Shown: positions 21,942 through 31,541, counted from the first letter of the stretch. The stretch is DNA of 33,717 nt from Phaeocystidibacter sp965659415 (GCA_965659415.1 CBFHVA010000018.1:1-33717); one strand, 5' to 3'. Made by a program: numbers and translations. The notes: generated by a model not told the origin, from the sequence alone.

Positions 21942-23873
21942 ATGCTTCGTAAACTGCTTAGCAATTATAACGACCGCTTCCTATCCAGGTGGCTCGTTTT
22001 AGCCTTTGATGTGTCCATGGTGACTGTGGCCTTCGTGGTGGCTACGCTACTTCGTTACAATTTTGTTTTTGAGGATATCAATCCGTACGATTTGCAAACG
22101 CGCACAATTGTAGCGACAATGGCCTATATCATTGGGTTCCTGCTCACACAGAGTTATGCAGGAATCATACGCCATACGGGAGTAAATGACGCTGTGCGTC
22201 TCGTTGAAGGTGCTATGATCGCCTCTGCAGGAATTCTGTCTATTACGGCCTATTTTTCATGGTTCCACGAAGACTACAAGGGGATCTTTAATTTCAGCAG
22301 AAGTATTGTCATTATACATTTCCTGTTAGTTCTGTTTTTTCTGATTGGAAGCCGATTCTTTATAAAGGGTATTTACTTAACCGCTGTTAAACGCGCTCGT
22401 CTGAGCAATCGAAACATTGTCATTTTCGGAGCTGGAGCCTCAGGTATGATTACTAGGAATGCGCTTCTTTCTGATCCTGTGTCCAATGTGAACATTGTGG
22501 CTTTCATGGATGAAAATCCAAGCAAAATAAAGAAGTCATTGTATGGAATTCCCGTAGTGCATCCCGACAACGTGTTCAAGAAGAAGTACATCGACCAAAA
22601 GGAAATCAGTGAAGTAGTAATTTCGGTGCAGGGACTGAACCGGGCTAAGCTTAGCGAGATTTCTGATAGAGCGGTACGGCTAGGACTTCAAGTTAAAGTG
22701 GTTCCGACAGCAGAGAAATGGATTAACGGTGAGCTCTCAGCTCGACAGCTTCGTAAGGTTCGAATTGAAGATTTGCTTGAACGCGAGCCTATACAACTGG
22801 ATAACAAGAATATTGAGCGCGAGATTCGCAATCAGGTGGTGCTTGTAACGGGCGCAGCGGGATCTATAGGTAGCGAAATAGCACGACAAATTCTTCACTA
22901 TGCACCAAAACAGGTCGTATATCTTGATCAAGCGGAAAGTGCTCTGTATGAGTTGGAGTTTGAAATTAAGACTACTTTCTCCGAACACTTTAATAAGTGC
23001 GATTTCATCGTTGGGAATGTGAAGGATTTCATGCGTATGGAAGGGTTGTTTAAAACATACAAGCCAAACGTTGTATTCCACGCGGCAGCCTATAAACACG
23101 TGCCATTGATGGAGGACAATCCATACGAGGCCCTTATGGTCAATGTGTTTGGTTCCAAAATCATTGCCGATTTATCCTGTGAGTACGGGGTGAATAAGTT
23201 CGTAATGATCAGTACCGATAAAGCCGTGAACCCGACCAACGTGATGGGTTCAAGTAAGCGCATTGCGGAGATTTACACGCAAGCGTTGGCGAATAAAGCA
23301 GACTGTGAAACGCAGTTTGTGACCACGCGATTCGGTAATGTGCTCGGCTCGAACGGATCGGTTATTCCAATCTTTAGAAGGCAAATTGAACAGGGAGGGC
23401 CTGTAACCATAACGCATATGGACATCACCCGATTCTTTATGACGATTCCCGAAGCTTGCAACCTCGTACTAGAGGCAGGCTCAATGGGTGAAGGAGGAGA
23501 AATTTTCGTGTTCGACATGGGACAAAGCGTGAAAATCTTCGACCTGGCGAAAAAGATGATTGCTCTGTCGGGATTGCGTTTGGGTAAGGATATTGAAATT
23601 GTTGAAATTGGACTTCGTCCAGGTGAGAAGCTCTATGAAGAGTTGCTCGCTCATAATGAGAACACATTGCCAACACACCACGAGAAAATCCTCAAAGCAC
23701 TTGTACGCAAGCAGGAATTCGATACCGTAATTCAACACATCGATGCACTTTCAGAGGCCCTTGTGGATGCGAATCCTATGGATCTGGTAGCGGCTATGAA
23801 GCGCATGGTTCCTGAGTTTAAGTCGAACAACAGTATCTACGAGTCGTTAGACGCTTCTGCTCAGAACGAATAG
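21942..23873 (+). CDS. Membrane-bound nucleotide-sugar 4,6-dehydratase (WbpM/CapD/PglF family)
   Basis: A 643 aa inner-membrane protein that makes a 4-keto-6-deoxy UDP-sugar, usually the first step to modified amino sugars of surface glycans. Four transmembrane helices (about 16-37, 55-74, 90-106, 121-141) are followed by a first Rossmann domain (NIVIFGAGASGMI, 158-170) and the catalytic SDR domain (LVTGAAGSIGSEI, 301-313). In the active site the usual SDR tyrosine is methionine (NVMGSSKR, Met435 and Lys439), the normal arrangement for the family, so the enzyme should be active. It is the first gene of the locus and is followed after 9 nt by the flippase. Family is certain; the exact sugar product is not readable. 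Confidence 0.93.
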   Translation: MLRKLLSNYNDRFLSRWLVLAFDVSMVTVAFVVATLLRYNFVFEDINPYDLQTRTIVATMAYIIGFLLTQSYAGIIRHTGVNDAVRLVEGAMIASAGILSITAYFSWFHEDYKGIFNFSRSIVIIHFLLVLFFLIGSRFFIKGIYLTAVKRARLSNRNIVIFGAGASGMITRNALLSDPVSNVNIVAFMDENPSKIKKSLYGIPVVHPDNVFKKKYIDQKEISEVVISVQGLNRAKLSEISDRAVRLGLQVKVVPTAEKWINGELSARQLRKVRIEDLLEREPIQLDNKNIEREIRNQVVLVTGAAGSIGSEIARQILHYAPKQVVYLDQAESALYELEFEIKTTFSEHFNKCDFIVGNVKDFMRMEGLFKTYKPNVVFHAAAYKHVPLMEDNPYEALMVNVFGSKIIADLSCEYGVNKFVMISTDKAVNPTNVMGSSKRIAEIYTQALANKADCETQFVTTRFGNVLGSNGSVIPIFRRQIEQGGPVTITHMDITRFFMTIPEACNLVLEAGSMGEGGEIFVFDMGQSVKIFDLAKKMIALSGLRLGKDIEIVEIGLRPGEKLYEELLAHNENTLPTHHEKILKALVRKQEFDTVIQHIDALSEALVDANPMDLVAAMKRMVPEFKSNNSIYESLDASAQNE

Positions 23874-23882
23874 ACCCGTATC

Positions 23883-25124
23883 ATGACGGATAAGTCGAAT
23901 ACTCCTCAAAAAGGCAGGTTGCGAACTCATTTCATTTTTGCGCTTATCGGCAACATGGGGTATGTGGTATTTCAGTACCTCACTCTAGCCGTCTTCGTAA
24001 AGTTCTATACAAACGAGGAGGTAGGTATCTACCATTATGCCACGGCTTTCGTGGTACCCTTAGCACTCTCTTTTGATCTACAATTGCGTAGCCTTTACAT
24101 CACCGAATCAAATCCAGGTCGATTCCAGAGTTATTGGAATTATCGAAATTATCTCAATCCCATTTCTATAGCGGTTATTGTCGGGGCTGCCCTGATCTTT
24201 AAGTCAGAGTTACTCGGTTACATTGCAGCCTTGGGGCTATTAAAGGTCATTGAGAATCAAACCAATCTCATTTACGGACTTTATCACAGAACCGAAGGAA
24301 TGCGGCGCGTGGCGATATCTCGATGGATCAGAAGCGGGGCCGGTTTTATCGTCGTACTCTTACTAACCGTCTTTTCAAAGCCCTCCTTTGAATTTCTCAT
24401 TTATGCGTACGCTGGCGCTGGAATTCTTGTATACCTATTGTGCGATTTAAGGTGGTCCATTCATCTCCGCAAGCAACTAGTTCCCGAAGCAATCTCACTA
24501 AGGTCGCTGGTGATACTCACGATCCCCATGCTTATGATCGCGTTTATCGAGAAGTATTACACCCATTTCCCACGCTTAGCTATCGAAGAGTATTTCGGTT
24601 TGGAGATTATTGGAATTATTGGGAGTTTATTTTACCTGAGAATGATGGGAAGTCAGGTTATCTCAGCCCTTTCTGTAACCGTTCAAGGTCGATATGGTGA
24701 GTATCTCACCAATGGAAACACGCATGCACTTACCAAGCTCATGTTAAAATCGGCTGCTGGAGGATTCAGCATTGGAGTTCTATTAATACTGCTATTCTGG
24801 CTAACAGGAAGGTGGGTACTCCCAATTCTATTTACAGATGAGTACGTGGCCTATATTCCTGAACTCCTGTGGATTCTAGTTGGAAGTAGCGTTTTATTCG
24901 CATACACTTTCCTTGGAGGAGCTATAAATGCGCTCAGATTACATCGTTGGAAGATCCCCGTTCAAGCCATTGGATTCACGTTGCTCGCCGGACTCAGCAT
25001 GACCTATCACGAATCTCCTATTCAAATTCTACAATGGGTAGTGGTGGCAGAGGTCGTTGTACTCGTGGGATATTTGGCCATCTATGCGTTTCGAAATCCT
25101 TTGTCTAACAAAACTCAGGCGTAG
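23883..25124 (+). CDS. Wzx-like polysaccharide flippase
   Basis: A 413 aa polytopic membrane protein with roughly twelve hydrophobic segments and the N-terminal pattern of the polysaccharide-export (MOP) family (FALIGNMGYVVFQYLTLAVFVKFYTNEEVGIY). It should flip lipid-linked oligosaccharide units across the inner membrane. It follows the dehydratase by 9 nt in the same transcription unit. Its last 10 bp overlap the 3' end of the convergent epimerase gene. The family fold is clear; sequence in this group is too variable to name a substrate. Confidence 0.85.
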   Translation: MTDKSNTPQKGRLRTHFIFALIGNMGYVVFQYLTLAVFVKFYTNEEVGIYHYATAFVVPLALSFDLQLRSLYITESNPGRFQSYWNYRNYLNPISIAVIVGAALIFKSELLGYIAALGLLKVIENQTNLIYGLYHRTEGMRRVAISRWIRSGAGFIVVLLLTVFSKPSFEFLIYAYAGAGILVYLLCDLRWSIHLRKQLVPEAISLRSLVILTIPMLMIAFIEKYYTHFPRLAIEEYFGLEIIGIIGSLFYLRMMGSQVISALSVTVQGRYGEYLTNGNTHALTKLMLKSAAGGFSIGVLLILLFWLTGRWVLPILFTDEYVAYIPELLWILVGSSVLFAYTFLGGAINALRLHRWKIPVQAIGFTLLAGLSMTYHESPIQILQWVVVAEVVVLVGYLAIYAFRNPLSNKTQA

Positions 25125-26083
25125 TATTCTTTGTGCCAGGTAATGAATCTTTTAACCCCTTCATCGAGGGATACTTGAGGACTGAATTCCGTATAAGAAG
25201 TGAGTTTCCTTGTATCCGCAAAAGTAACCGCCACATCGCCGGGCTGAGCTTCAACCATCTCTTTCTGCAATTCAACGCCGTAGGCCTTTTCTATAGATTC
25301 AATAAAAGGCATGAGGCCTACAGGTTCACCTCTACCAATGTTGAGAAGTTGATGCCCACCTTCGTTCAACCTCAACTCGTTATCGATCAAACGATAGATA
25401 TTCTCTACTATATCGTCGATATAGGTAAAGTCGCGCTTTTGATTTCCGTGATTGAATACCTTGATTCCTTCTTTATCCTTAGCGGCATTGGCAAACAAGA
25501 TAGGAGCCATATCTGGTCGACCCCAGGGTCCGTAAACTGTGAAGAACCGCAGACCTGTAATGGTTAGTGCATACAGAGAAGAATACGATGCAGCCATGAG
25601 CTCGTTACTACGCTTCGTGGCTGCATAAAAACTCACTGGATTGTTGCAATCGGCTGATTCTTGAAAAGGCTGAGGCGTGTTGTCACCATATACCGAGGAA
25701 CTACTCGCATAAATTAAATGCTTGATCTGATACTTTCGAACCAGTTCCAACAAATTGAAGTAACCTTCCATATTCGACAGCATATAAGCCCTAGGGTGCT
25801 CAATGGAATAACGAACTCCGGCTTGAGCAGCCATGTGTATGACACAATCAAACGCATACTTCTCGAAGAGTTGGTTGAGGTCTTGATTGTTCACTAAGTC
25901 CATCTGATAGAAGGTGAAATTGCCCTTAACTTCCTTCAAGGCACCATTTCTATCCAGCTTCAAGCGAGGGTCGTAGTATGAATTCAAACTGTCGATGCCA
26001 ATTACTTCGTGCCCCTCGAGCATGAGGCGCTTGGTAATATGGTGACCAATAAATCCTGCCGATCCTGTTACAAGTACAGTCAT
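25115..26083 (-). CDS. NAD-dependent nucleotide-sugar epimerase, UDP-glucuronate 4-epimerase-like
   Basis: Extended SDR enzyme of 322 aa. It has TGSAGFIGHH near the N-terminus for NAD binding, DxxS-like IDSLNSYYDPRLK, MAAQAGVRYS, the Ser/Tyr/Lys catalytic set (SSSSVYG, Y153-AAT-K157) and FFTVYGPWGRPDMA, which resembles GlcA/GalA 4-epimerases. It would supply UDP-galacturonate for the surface glycan. The frame extends to an ATG at 26134, but that adds 17 residues before the Rossmann fold; I start at the ATG at 26083, giving MTVLVTGSAGFIG. It converges on the flippase gene with a 10 bp overlap and diverges from a glycosyltransferase. Substrate is by similarity. Confidence 0.87.
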   Translation of the reverse strand: MTVLVTGSAGFIGHHITKRLMLEGHEVIGIDSLNSYYDPRLKLDRNGALKEVKGNFTFYQMDLVNNQDLNQLFEKYAFDCVIHMAAQAGVRYSIEHPRAYMLSNMEGYFNLLELVRKYQIKHLIYASSSSVYGDNTPQPFQESADCNNPVSFYAATKRSNELMAASYSSLYALTITGLRFFTVYGPWGRPDMAPILFANAAKDKEGIKVFNHGNQKRDFTYIDDIVENIYRLIDNELRLNEGGHQLLNIGRGEPVGLMPFIESIEKAYGVELQKEMVEAQPGDVAVTFADTRKLTSYTEFSPQVSLDEGVKRFITWHKEYYA

Positions 26084-26185
26084 TGCTAGTTCTGTATTTC
26101 CGGCACTAAGGTAACGAAACCAAAGGTTTGCCATAGCGAGGCTGAACTTGAATTAGACTCCGCTTCTTTGGCTATCTTCGCAGCT

Positions 26186-27370
26186 ATGGCAGAAAAACGC
26201 TTACTTCTCGTTACAGATCACGTTTACTTCCGTTATAACGGTCAATGGTATGACAACTTCGGTTTTAATTATGATTTCTTCAAGTCGTACTTAAATGTAT
26301 TTGAGAAGGTGGACGTGCTCTGCCGGATGAAGGATGTTGATAGTGCGGATGGACTCGTACTTTCTTCAGGAGATGGACTCGAATTTCATGGAACGCCTGA
26401 TGTTCACGGAATGTCATGGTTCTTGGATTCACTGAAATACTTCAAGCCCTATAAATCCTTAATCGAATCATGTGATGCTATTTGCTATCGCATCCCGGCT
26501 ACCGCGGCACATAATGTACATGTCATCAATCAATCTCTAGACTCTCCAAAACCCCACATGTTTGAGTTTATTGGGGATCCATTGGATGCGCTGTTCTCTG
26601 TAAACGACAGCTTCCTCAAACGATGGGTAATGACTCAAGTGGGGCGTGTGCATTCTAAGCGGATGAAGGCTATAAGTGATAGTGCCGTTTCGGGTAGCTA
26701 CGTGAGTAAAACACATCTCCAAGAGAAGTTTCCGCCTCCGCAAGGTGTTGACACAGAGGCAATATCGAGCATTCGGCTCAATGAAGACTTTATTCGTGAT
26801 GGTGAGAAACCAATGAAGGCGAATGGACCCATTCGCATTGTTGAAGTGGCTTCATTTGTTCGTCAGAAGAATCAAACCTATCTAGTCGAAATTCTCCACG
26901 AGTTGAGCCTGCTCAATGTGAGTGCTGAAGTCCATTTTGTAGGAACAGGACCTGAGCAGGAAATGGTCCGCAAGAAGGTAGAGTCACTCAAATTGAAGGA
27001 TAATGTGATCTTTCACAATCAAGTGACCGGTTTTGACAAAGTAGTGGCCATATTGGATAGCTGCGACATCTTTTGTTTGCCTTCCTTCTCAGAAGGGGTG
27101 CCTCGTTCCATGATTGAGGCCATGGCACGCGGATTGGTATGCGTGGGAACACCCATCGGAGGAATCCTAGAATTGGTGCCCGAGAATTTCACCTTCCCCA
27201 TTGGTGAGCCAAAGATTGCAGCTAAGTTGATTCAGGACCTAGACAATCGAAGAGATGAATGGCCAGCTATTGGCTTGAGAAATACCGAGACAGCAAAGGA
27301 GTACGGGAATTCAGTGCTTGTGCCTCGCAGAAAGAAAGTGTTTAGTTTACTTAGAAGTCACACGGAATAG
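26186..27370 (+). CDS. GT4-type glycosyltransferase
   Basis: A 394 aa GT-B fold enzyme that adds one sugar to the growing lipid-linked glycan on the cytoplasmic face. The C-terminal donor domain has EVASFVRQKNQTYLVE, FVGTGPEQEMV, the conserved FCLPSFSEGVPRSMIEAMARG motif (E-x7-E type) and GGILELVP. A TTG 18 nt upstream is in frame, but ATG at 26186 gives the natural N-terminus MAEKRLLLVTDHVYF. A near match to the -7 box (TATCTTCG, 26173-26180) lies just ahead. It is followed after 6 nt by another glycosyltransferase. Donor and linkage unknown. Confidence 0.85.
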   Translation: MAEKRLLLVTDHVYFRYNGQWYDNFGFNYDFFKSYLNVFEKVDVLCRMKDVDSADGLVLSSGDGLEFHGTPDVHGMSWFLDSLKYFKPYKSLIESCDAICYRIPATAAHNVHVINQSLDSPKPHMFEFIGDPLDALFSVNDSFLKRWVMTQVGRVHSKRMKAISDSAVSGSYVSKTHLQEKFPPPQGVDTEAISSIRLNEDFIRDGEKPMKANGPIRIVEVASFVRQKNQTYLVEILHELSLLNVSAEVHFVGTGPEQEMVRKKVESLKLKDNVIFHNQVTGFDKVVAILDSCDIFCLPSFSEGVPRSMIEAMARGLVCVGTPIGGILELVPENFTFPIGEPKIAAKLIQDLDNRRDEWPAIGLRNTETAKEYGNSVLVPRRKKVFSLLRSHTE

Positions 27371-27376
27371 CAGGTG

Positions 27377-28456
27377 ATGCCAACCCATCCCAATGTCGTT
27401 TATGTCATGAGCCGCCTCAAATCAGGAGGGATTGAATGGTTGGTGATGCAATTTCTGAAGAACAACCGCGCAGATCTTGGACGAGTTACGCTATGGCTCA
27501 CAGGTGCACCTGGGAAAGATGAGCTTTATGATGAAGTTGAAGACCTCAACGTAGACATTATATACGGAAGTAAGACACCAAGAGGGTGGAAGGCATTCAA
27601 GTCCTATCTTTTAGCTAATTCCACGGATGTGGTTCATGCACATACCGGATATCCATCTGGATTCTTTATTCATGAAGCCATGAAAGCGAATGTTCCAGTT
27701 CGAATCGGACATTGGCATAATGTTCAGCCCATTCCGCCTGGCTTATTAAAATCCATATTGGCTCGTATAGGGATGAAACGCATGGCTCGCTCCGCAACAC
27801 ATATTTGGGCCGTTTCAGAGGCTGCGAAAAGCGCATTGCATTATGAGTGGTTAGTCAAGCGTGCCGAAGTGGTTCCCAATGGATATCGACCAAAGATTTC
27901 AAAAGCTTCCAAAGAACATGACAAGCTTCAAATTACACATATAGGTCGTTTTCACCCCGTGAAAAACCATGCAAGGATTTGGAGTATTCTTGAGGAACTC
28001 AATGTGCCCTTTCGTTTTACGGGCTGTGGGCGTCATGATTTCCTGGAAACGCTTCCAAGCGAGGAATGGCTGAATTCAATGCGTAGGAAACACAATGACG
28101 AGGCCGTAATCAATCTACCGGGTAATTGTACTGACGTCAGCTCGGTGCTTGCTAGTACCGACGTGTTTCTCTTTCCAAGCAAAGCGGAAGGAGCGGGTGG
28201 TGCGCTTATCGAAGCGGCTGCATCGGGTTGTTACTGCGTAGCATCGGATATTGCTTCCTTGCGTTCTGTTGCGCAGTTCTTCGAGAATGTGAAGCTCGTT
28301 GGGCTTGACGCTCCGCTTGCAGAGTGGGTAACGGCCATTGAGGAGCACCAAGGAGTGAATCGAAAAGAGGCCTACGCGACCTTCTTGAACTCTCCATACA
28401 ATGCTGATAAAGTTGAGGAATTCTGGTTGAAGGCTTATCGCTCCTCTCACGATTAA
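27377..28456 (+). CDS. GT4-type glycosyltransferase
   Basis: A 359 aa GT-B glycosyltransferase: N-terminal NVVYVMSRLKSGGIEWLVMQF, an acceptor-domain segment with VHAHTGYPSG and RIGHWHNVQ, and the donor-site part HIGRFHPVKNH and LFPSKAEGAGGALIEAAASG. Start is ambiguous: GTG at 27374 and ATG at 27377 are adjacent in frame; I use the ATG because GTG lacks an upstream ribosome-binding site. It follows the previous transferase by 6 nt. Sugar specificity cannot be read. The next gene has its own promoter match 12 nt downstream of this stop. Confidence 0.84.
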   Translation: MPTHPNVVYVMSRLKSGGIEWLVMQFLKNNRADLGRVTLWLTGAPGKDELYDEVEDLNVDIIYGSKTPRGWKAFKSYLLANSTDVVHAHTGYPSGFFIHEAMKANVPVRIGHWHNVQPIPPGLLKSILARIGMKRMARSATHIWAVSEAAKSALHYEWLVKRAEVVPNGYRPKISKASKEHDKLQITHIGRFHPVKNHARIWSILEELNVPFRFTGCGRHDFLETLPSEEWLNSMRRKHNDEAVINLPGNCTDVSSVLASTDVFLFPSKAEGAGGALIEAAASGCYCVASDIASLRSVAQFFENVKLVGLDAPLAEWVTAIEEHQGVNRKEAYATFLNSPYNADKVEEFWLKAYRSSHD

Positions 28457-28467
28457 GGGGGGTAGCG

Positions 28468-28475
28468 TATATTTG
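28468..28475 (+). promoter_or_regulatory. Putative internal promoter -7 box (acyltransferase)
   Basis: TATATTTG is a full TAnnTTTG match 37 nt before the TTG start at 28513. No TTG -33 element is seen at the usual distance. Confidence 0.45.
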
Positions 28476-28512
28476 AATCAACGAAACAACGATTAACCGA
28501 TTCTTTACTCCC

Positions 28513-29085
28513 TTGTTTACACAACTGCGCTACGTAATTCCACTTTGGTTTGTTCAACTGCTAACCGCATGGATACCTGATAACAAGGTCACTATCCGAA
28601 TTCGAGGAATGTTGGTTTCACCCTTCATAAAGAAGTGTGGCAGGAATTTCACCTTGGCAGGTGGAGTGACTATAAATGGTCCCAAAGGCTTGCACGTGGG
28701 TGATAATGTTTATTTCGCAAGAGGAACTTGGGTCAATGCCAAGGCGGGTTTATACATCGGCAACAATGTATTGTTTGGCCCCAATGTGGTAATCTCTACA
28801 GCTCAACACGTTTTTAAGAACGACAGCTTTAATTCTGGCGAAAACCTCTTTGCCCCCGTAACCATTGGTGACGGCTCATGGCTGGCAGCAAATTCGACGG
28901 TTAAGTGCGGTGTGAATATTGGTAAGGGTAATCTGATTGCTAGTAACGCTAGCGTTGTTAAAGACACACCCGACTTTGCCATCATGGCTGGAAGTCCAGC
29001 TCAGTTCGTTAAAGAGAACCAGCCAGGTGAAGGCATGAAGTATCCAGGAATTATCAAACCCATTGATTCGAAGTCTCAGGCATGA
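28513..29085 (+). CDS. Hexapeptide-repeat acyltransferase
   Basis: A 190 aa left-handed beta-helix O- or N-acetyltransferase. Repeated hexapeptides are visible in GLHVGDNVYFARG and GLYIGNNVLFGPNVVIS, and in VTIGDGSWLAANSTVKCGV. His99 (TAQHVF) is the likely catalytic base, and the C-terminal VVKDTPDFAIMAGSPAQFV is typical. No ATG lies upstream before the stop at 28474, and the next Met (33) would cut the fold, so the TTG at 28513 is used. Its stop overlaps the next glycosyltransferase start (ATGA). It probably acetylates a sugar of the surface glycan. Confidence 0.82.
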   Translation: MFTQLRYVIPLWFVQLLTAWIPDNKVTIRIRGMLVSPFIKKCGRNFTLAGGVTINGPKGLHVGDNVYFARGTWVNAKAGLYIGNNVLFGPNVVISTAQHVFKNDSFNSGENLFAPVTIGDGSWLAANSTVKCGVNIGKGNLIASNASVVKDTPDFAIMAGSPAQFVKENQPGEGMKYPGIIKPIDSKSQA

Positions 29086-30224
29086 AATTAATGCTCGTGA
29101 TCAACAATGAGTTCTCTGCCTTTCATCTTCGAGGAGCCGTGAAGCATTTTGCCAGTAAAGGTTGGGAAGTGGTCATAATGAGTACGCCTGGGCCTCTAGT
29201 TGATGCACTTGCGGAGGAAGAAGGAGGGCGTGTGATTCCCATTTCCTTAGACAGAGGAATTAATCCCTTGGCAGATATCCGATCATTATTTCAGTTGATT
29301 CCAATTCTCAAGAGAGAACGCCCGGACGTAATCAATGTAGGTTCTCCAAAAACGGGATTTCTATTCGCTTTGGCCAAGATGTGGATGCCTAAACTTCCAC
29401 TCATTTTCACATTACGTGGGATCCGCTCTGATACCTTATCAGGAGTGAAGGGAAAGCTGGTTCGATATACGGAAACACTAGCCTGCAAGAAGGCCGATGA
29501 AGTAATTGTGATTAGTCCGAGTTTAAAAGAGCATGCCTTGAATATTGGCATGGTTGAAGAAGAAAAAACCCACGTGTTGGGAGAAGGTAGTAGTAACGGT
29601 GTTGATACCCAGCGCTTTGAATCTACTTCCCAATGGGAGCAGGAGGGAGCTCGGCTCAAAGAAAGATTCAATATTGACGATTCGGCCTTCGTGATATCCT
29701 GTGTGGGGAGAGTTACGAAAGACAAGGGAATTGAAGAAGTGTTTAAAGCCTATCGAGATTTGAAGGCTGAAAATGAGAACATACATTGGTTGGTGGCCGG
29801 TCCGATTGAAGAGGATGATCCGGTTGATGATACAATCATGAAGAGTATGCAAGAGGATCCGAACATTTACTTATTGGGGAGTATGGACCCAATTCAGCCC
29901 GTTTATGCGGCTTCTGATGTACTGGTTTTGTATTCCCATCGCGAAGGGTTCGGAAACGTAGTGCTGCAAGCGAGCAGCATGGAAGTGCCCGTGGTGGTAG
30001 CTGATATCCCCGGATTACGAGATACTACGGCGAACGACGTAACCGGATTTGTGGTGGAAGGACATTCTCCTTCTCAATTGGCAGCCGCACTCCGAATCTA
30101 TCGCCAGAGCCCATTACTCCGCGCCAAACACGGTGCTCAAGGGAGAGACAGGGCCATGCGCTCTTTTGCTCAAGAGGTCATTTGGAAAGGACAAGAGGAA
30201 CTTTATAAACGCTTCTTAGCATGA
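29082..30224 (+). CDS. GT4-type glycosyltransferase
   Basis: A 380 aa GT-B enzyme with an N-terminal acceptor domain (LMLVINNEFSAFHLRGAVKHF, then VINVGSPKTGF and FTLRGIRSDT) and a donor domain with SCVGRVTKDKGIEEVFKAYRDL, WLVAGPIEEDDPVDD and LYSHREGFGNVVLQASSMEVPVV. The domain pattern resembles transferases that act on lipid-linked amino sugars such as Pgl-type enzymes. It is coupled at both ends by 4 bp ATGA overlaps, with the acyltransferase before and the WecA-like gene after, implying coordinated synthesis. Sugar specificity is unknown. Confidence 0.85.
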   Translation: MKLMLVINNEFSAFHLRGAVKHFASKGWEVVIMSTPGPLVDALAEEEGGRVIPISLDRGINPLADIRSLFQLIPILKRERPDVINVGSPKTGFLFALAKMWMPKLPLIFTLRGIRSDTLSGVKGKLVRYTETLACKKADEVIVISPSLKEHALNIGMVEEEKTHVLGEGSSNGVDTQRFESTSQWEQEGARLKERFNIDDSAFVISCVGRVTKDKGIEEVFKAYRDLKAENENIHWLVAGPIEEDDPVDDTIMKSMQEDPNIYLLGSMDPIQPVYAASDVLVLYSHREGFGNVVLQASSMEVPVVVADIPGLRDTTANDVTGFVVEGHSPSQLAAALRIYRQSPLLRAKHGAQGRDRAMRSFAQEVIWKGQEELYKRFLA

Positions 30225-31234
30225 AGTTGGAGTACCTCGTATATCCAGGAGTTTTCGCCTTGTTATTCCTGATTATTAAGGGATATATCGCTTTAGCAGA
30301 ACGACATTCCATCGTTGATGAGCCTGGATATCGCAGTAATCATAGTCAAACCGTTTTAAGGGGAGGAGGTATCCTGTTTCCAGCTTCTATGCTGATTTTC
30401 TCGCTGATTCACGGGTTGATATATCCTTATTTCTTTGCGGGTGTTACTCTTTTGGCCATCATTAGCTTTTGGGACGATTTAGGTAATGTAAGAGCTGTAT
30501 TTCGACTGCTCGTTCAGTTTGTGGCTGTGGCCCTAATGATGATTGATTTGAATTTAGCGGGATTGGATTGGCCCATCCTTATTGCGGTGTTTATCATGGC
30601 TGTTGGGTGGATTAATGCCTTTAACTTTATGGATGGCATTAATGGTATCACGGCCATTAATGCCGCACTCAACTTAGTCACGCTAATCCTCATCAATTAT
30701 GAATTGAGGTTTGTTGAAATGCGCTTACTCGTATTTCTATTGCTTTCCGTCGTTGTTTTCGGCTGGTTTAATTTCCGAGTGCGGGCTTTAATATTTGCGG
30801 GAGATGTTGGAAGCATCACCATGGCTTATGCTACTGCTTTTGCTATGGCATCGCTTATTCTATATACGGGGCAGTGGCAGTATTTACTTTTTTTGAGTCT
30901 GTATGTGGTAGATGCCGGCTATTCGGTTTTGCACCGTGTATTCATGGGCTACAATCCACTGCAGCCGCATAGAACGTTTCTTTTTCACATGTTGGTCAAT
31001 GAGGTGGGCTGGCCTCATCTAGTGGTGAGTAGTCTTTACGCCGGCCTTCAACTCATCATCAATTTGCTCACTTACTACGTAATTATCCCTGCTAATTATA
31101 CGAACTACTGGGGGGCTTTAGTTCTGGTGGTGCTAAGTGCGGCGTACTGGATCATCAAGTCCTTACTCAGAAAGAATGCGCGAGGGAGGGGAGTCCTCTG
31201 GCAAGAGAAACACGCCAAAATTATAAAGCGCTAG
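30221..31234 (+). CDS. WecA/MraY-family undecaprenyl-phosphate sugar-1-phosphate transferase
   Basis: A 337 aa polytopic membrane enzyme of the polyprenyl-phosphate N-acetylhexosamine-1-phosphate transferase superfamily, which starts a glycan by moving a sugar phosphate from a UDP-sugar to undecaprenyl phosphate. It shows VDEPGYRSNHSQTVLRGGGI, the metal/substrate aspartates in FWDDLGN (Asp85, Asp86), NAFNFMDGINGI (132-143), FAGDVGS and YNPLQPHRTFLFH. It is coupled to the preceding glycosyltransferase by an ATGA overlap and is the last gene of the operon. It is the only evident initiating transferase in the locus, so it probably fixes the first sugar. Confidence 0.9.
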   Translation: MKLEYLVYPGVFALLFLIIKGYIALAERHSIVDEPGYRSNHSQTVLRGGGILFPASMLIFSLIHGLIYPYFFAGVTLLAIISFWDDLGNVRAVFRLLVQFVAVALMMIDLNLAGLDWPILIAVFIMAVGWINAFNFMDGINGITAINAALNLVTLILINYELRFVEMRLLVFLLLSVVVFGWFNFRVRALIFAGDVGSITMAYATAFAMASLILYTGQWQYLLFLSLYVVDAGYSVLHRVFMGYNPLQPHRTFLFHMLVNEVGWPHLVVSSLYAGLQLIINLLTYYVIIPANYTNYWGALVLVVLSAAYWIIKSLLRKNARGRGVLWQEKHAKIIKR

Positions 31235-31235
31235 T

Positions 31236-31541
31236 TTATGCCGCGAGTATCTCCTTAAATCTTTTCTCGTCAATTGGTTTGATGATGTAATTACTAAAAT
31301 CTTCGAGCGCCTTGGCACGTTCCATGTCTTCTGCCTGAACCGATGAACTCACCATATAAATGGTAATTTCTTTAGGTAGATTCGGTTTGATATCAATAAA
31401 GTGTTCCATGAAGTCCCAACCATCCATATAAGGCATGTTGATATCCAAGAAAATAATATCTGGCAGTTCTGATTCTGAACTCATGTTGGCCTGAAAGTGA
31501 TCAATGGCCTGTTCTCCATCATCAAAAACGAGAAGACTTGT
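31236..31541 (-). pseudogene. Response-regulator (REC) domain remnant, 5' truncated
   Basis: Minus-strand frame encoding the last three quarters of a CheY-like receiver domain: TSLLVFDDGEQAIDHFQAN, then IIFLDINMPYMDGWDF with the phospho-acceptor Asp, the conserved switch region TIYMVSSSV and the Lys loop NYIIKPIDEKRF. The first 30 or so residues, including the acidic pair that binds Mg2+, are missing. The frame is closed upstream by a TAA and blends into the sensor-kinase remnant at 31522-31917 in a different frame. An 82-codon frame starting at the ATG at 31484 could still be translated but would not form a working receiver. Stop lies 1 nt after the WecA-like gene, which converges on it. Confidence 0.75.

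Noticed and set aside
26084..26134. Upstream ATG start for the epimerase
   Set aside because: Adds 17 residues ahead of the Rossmann fold, whereas the ATG at 26083 gives the usual start right before TGSAGFIG.
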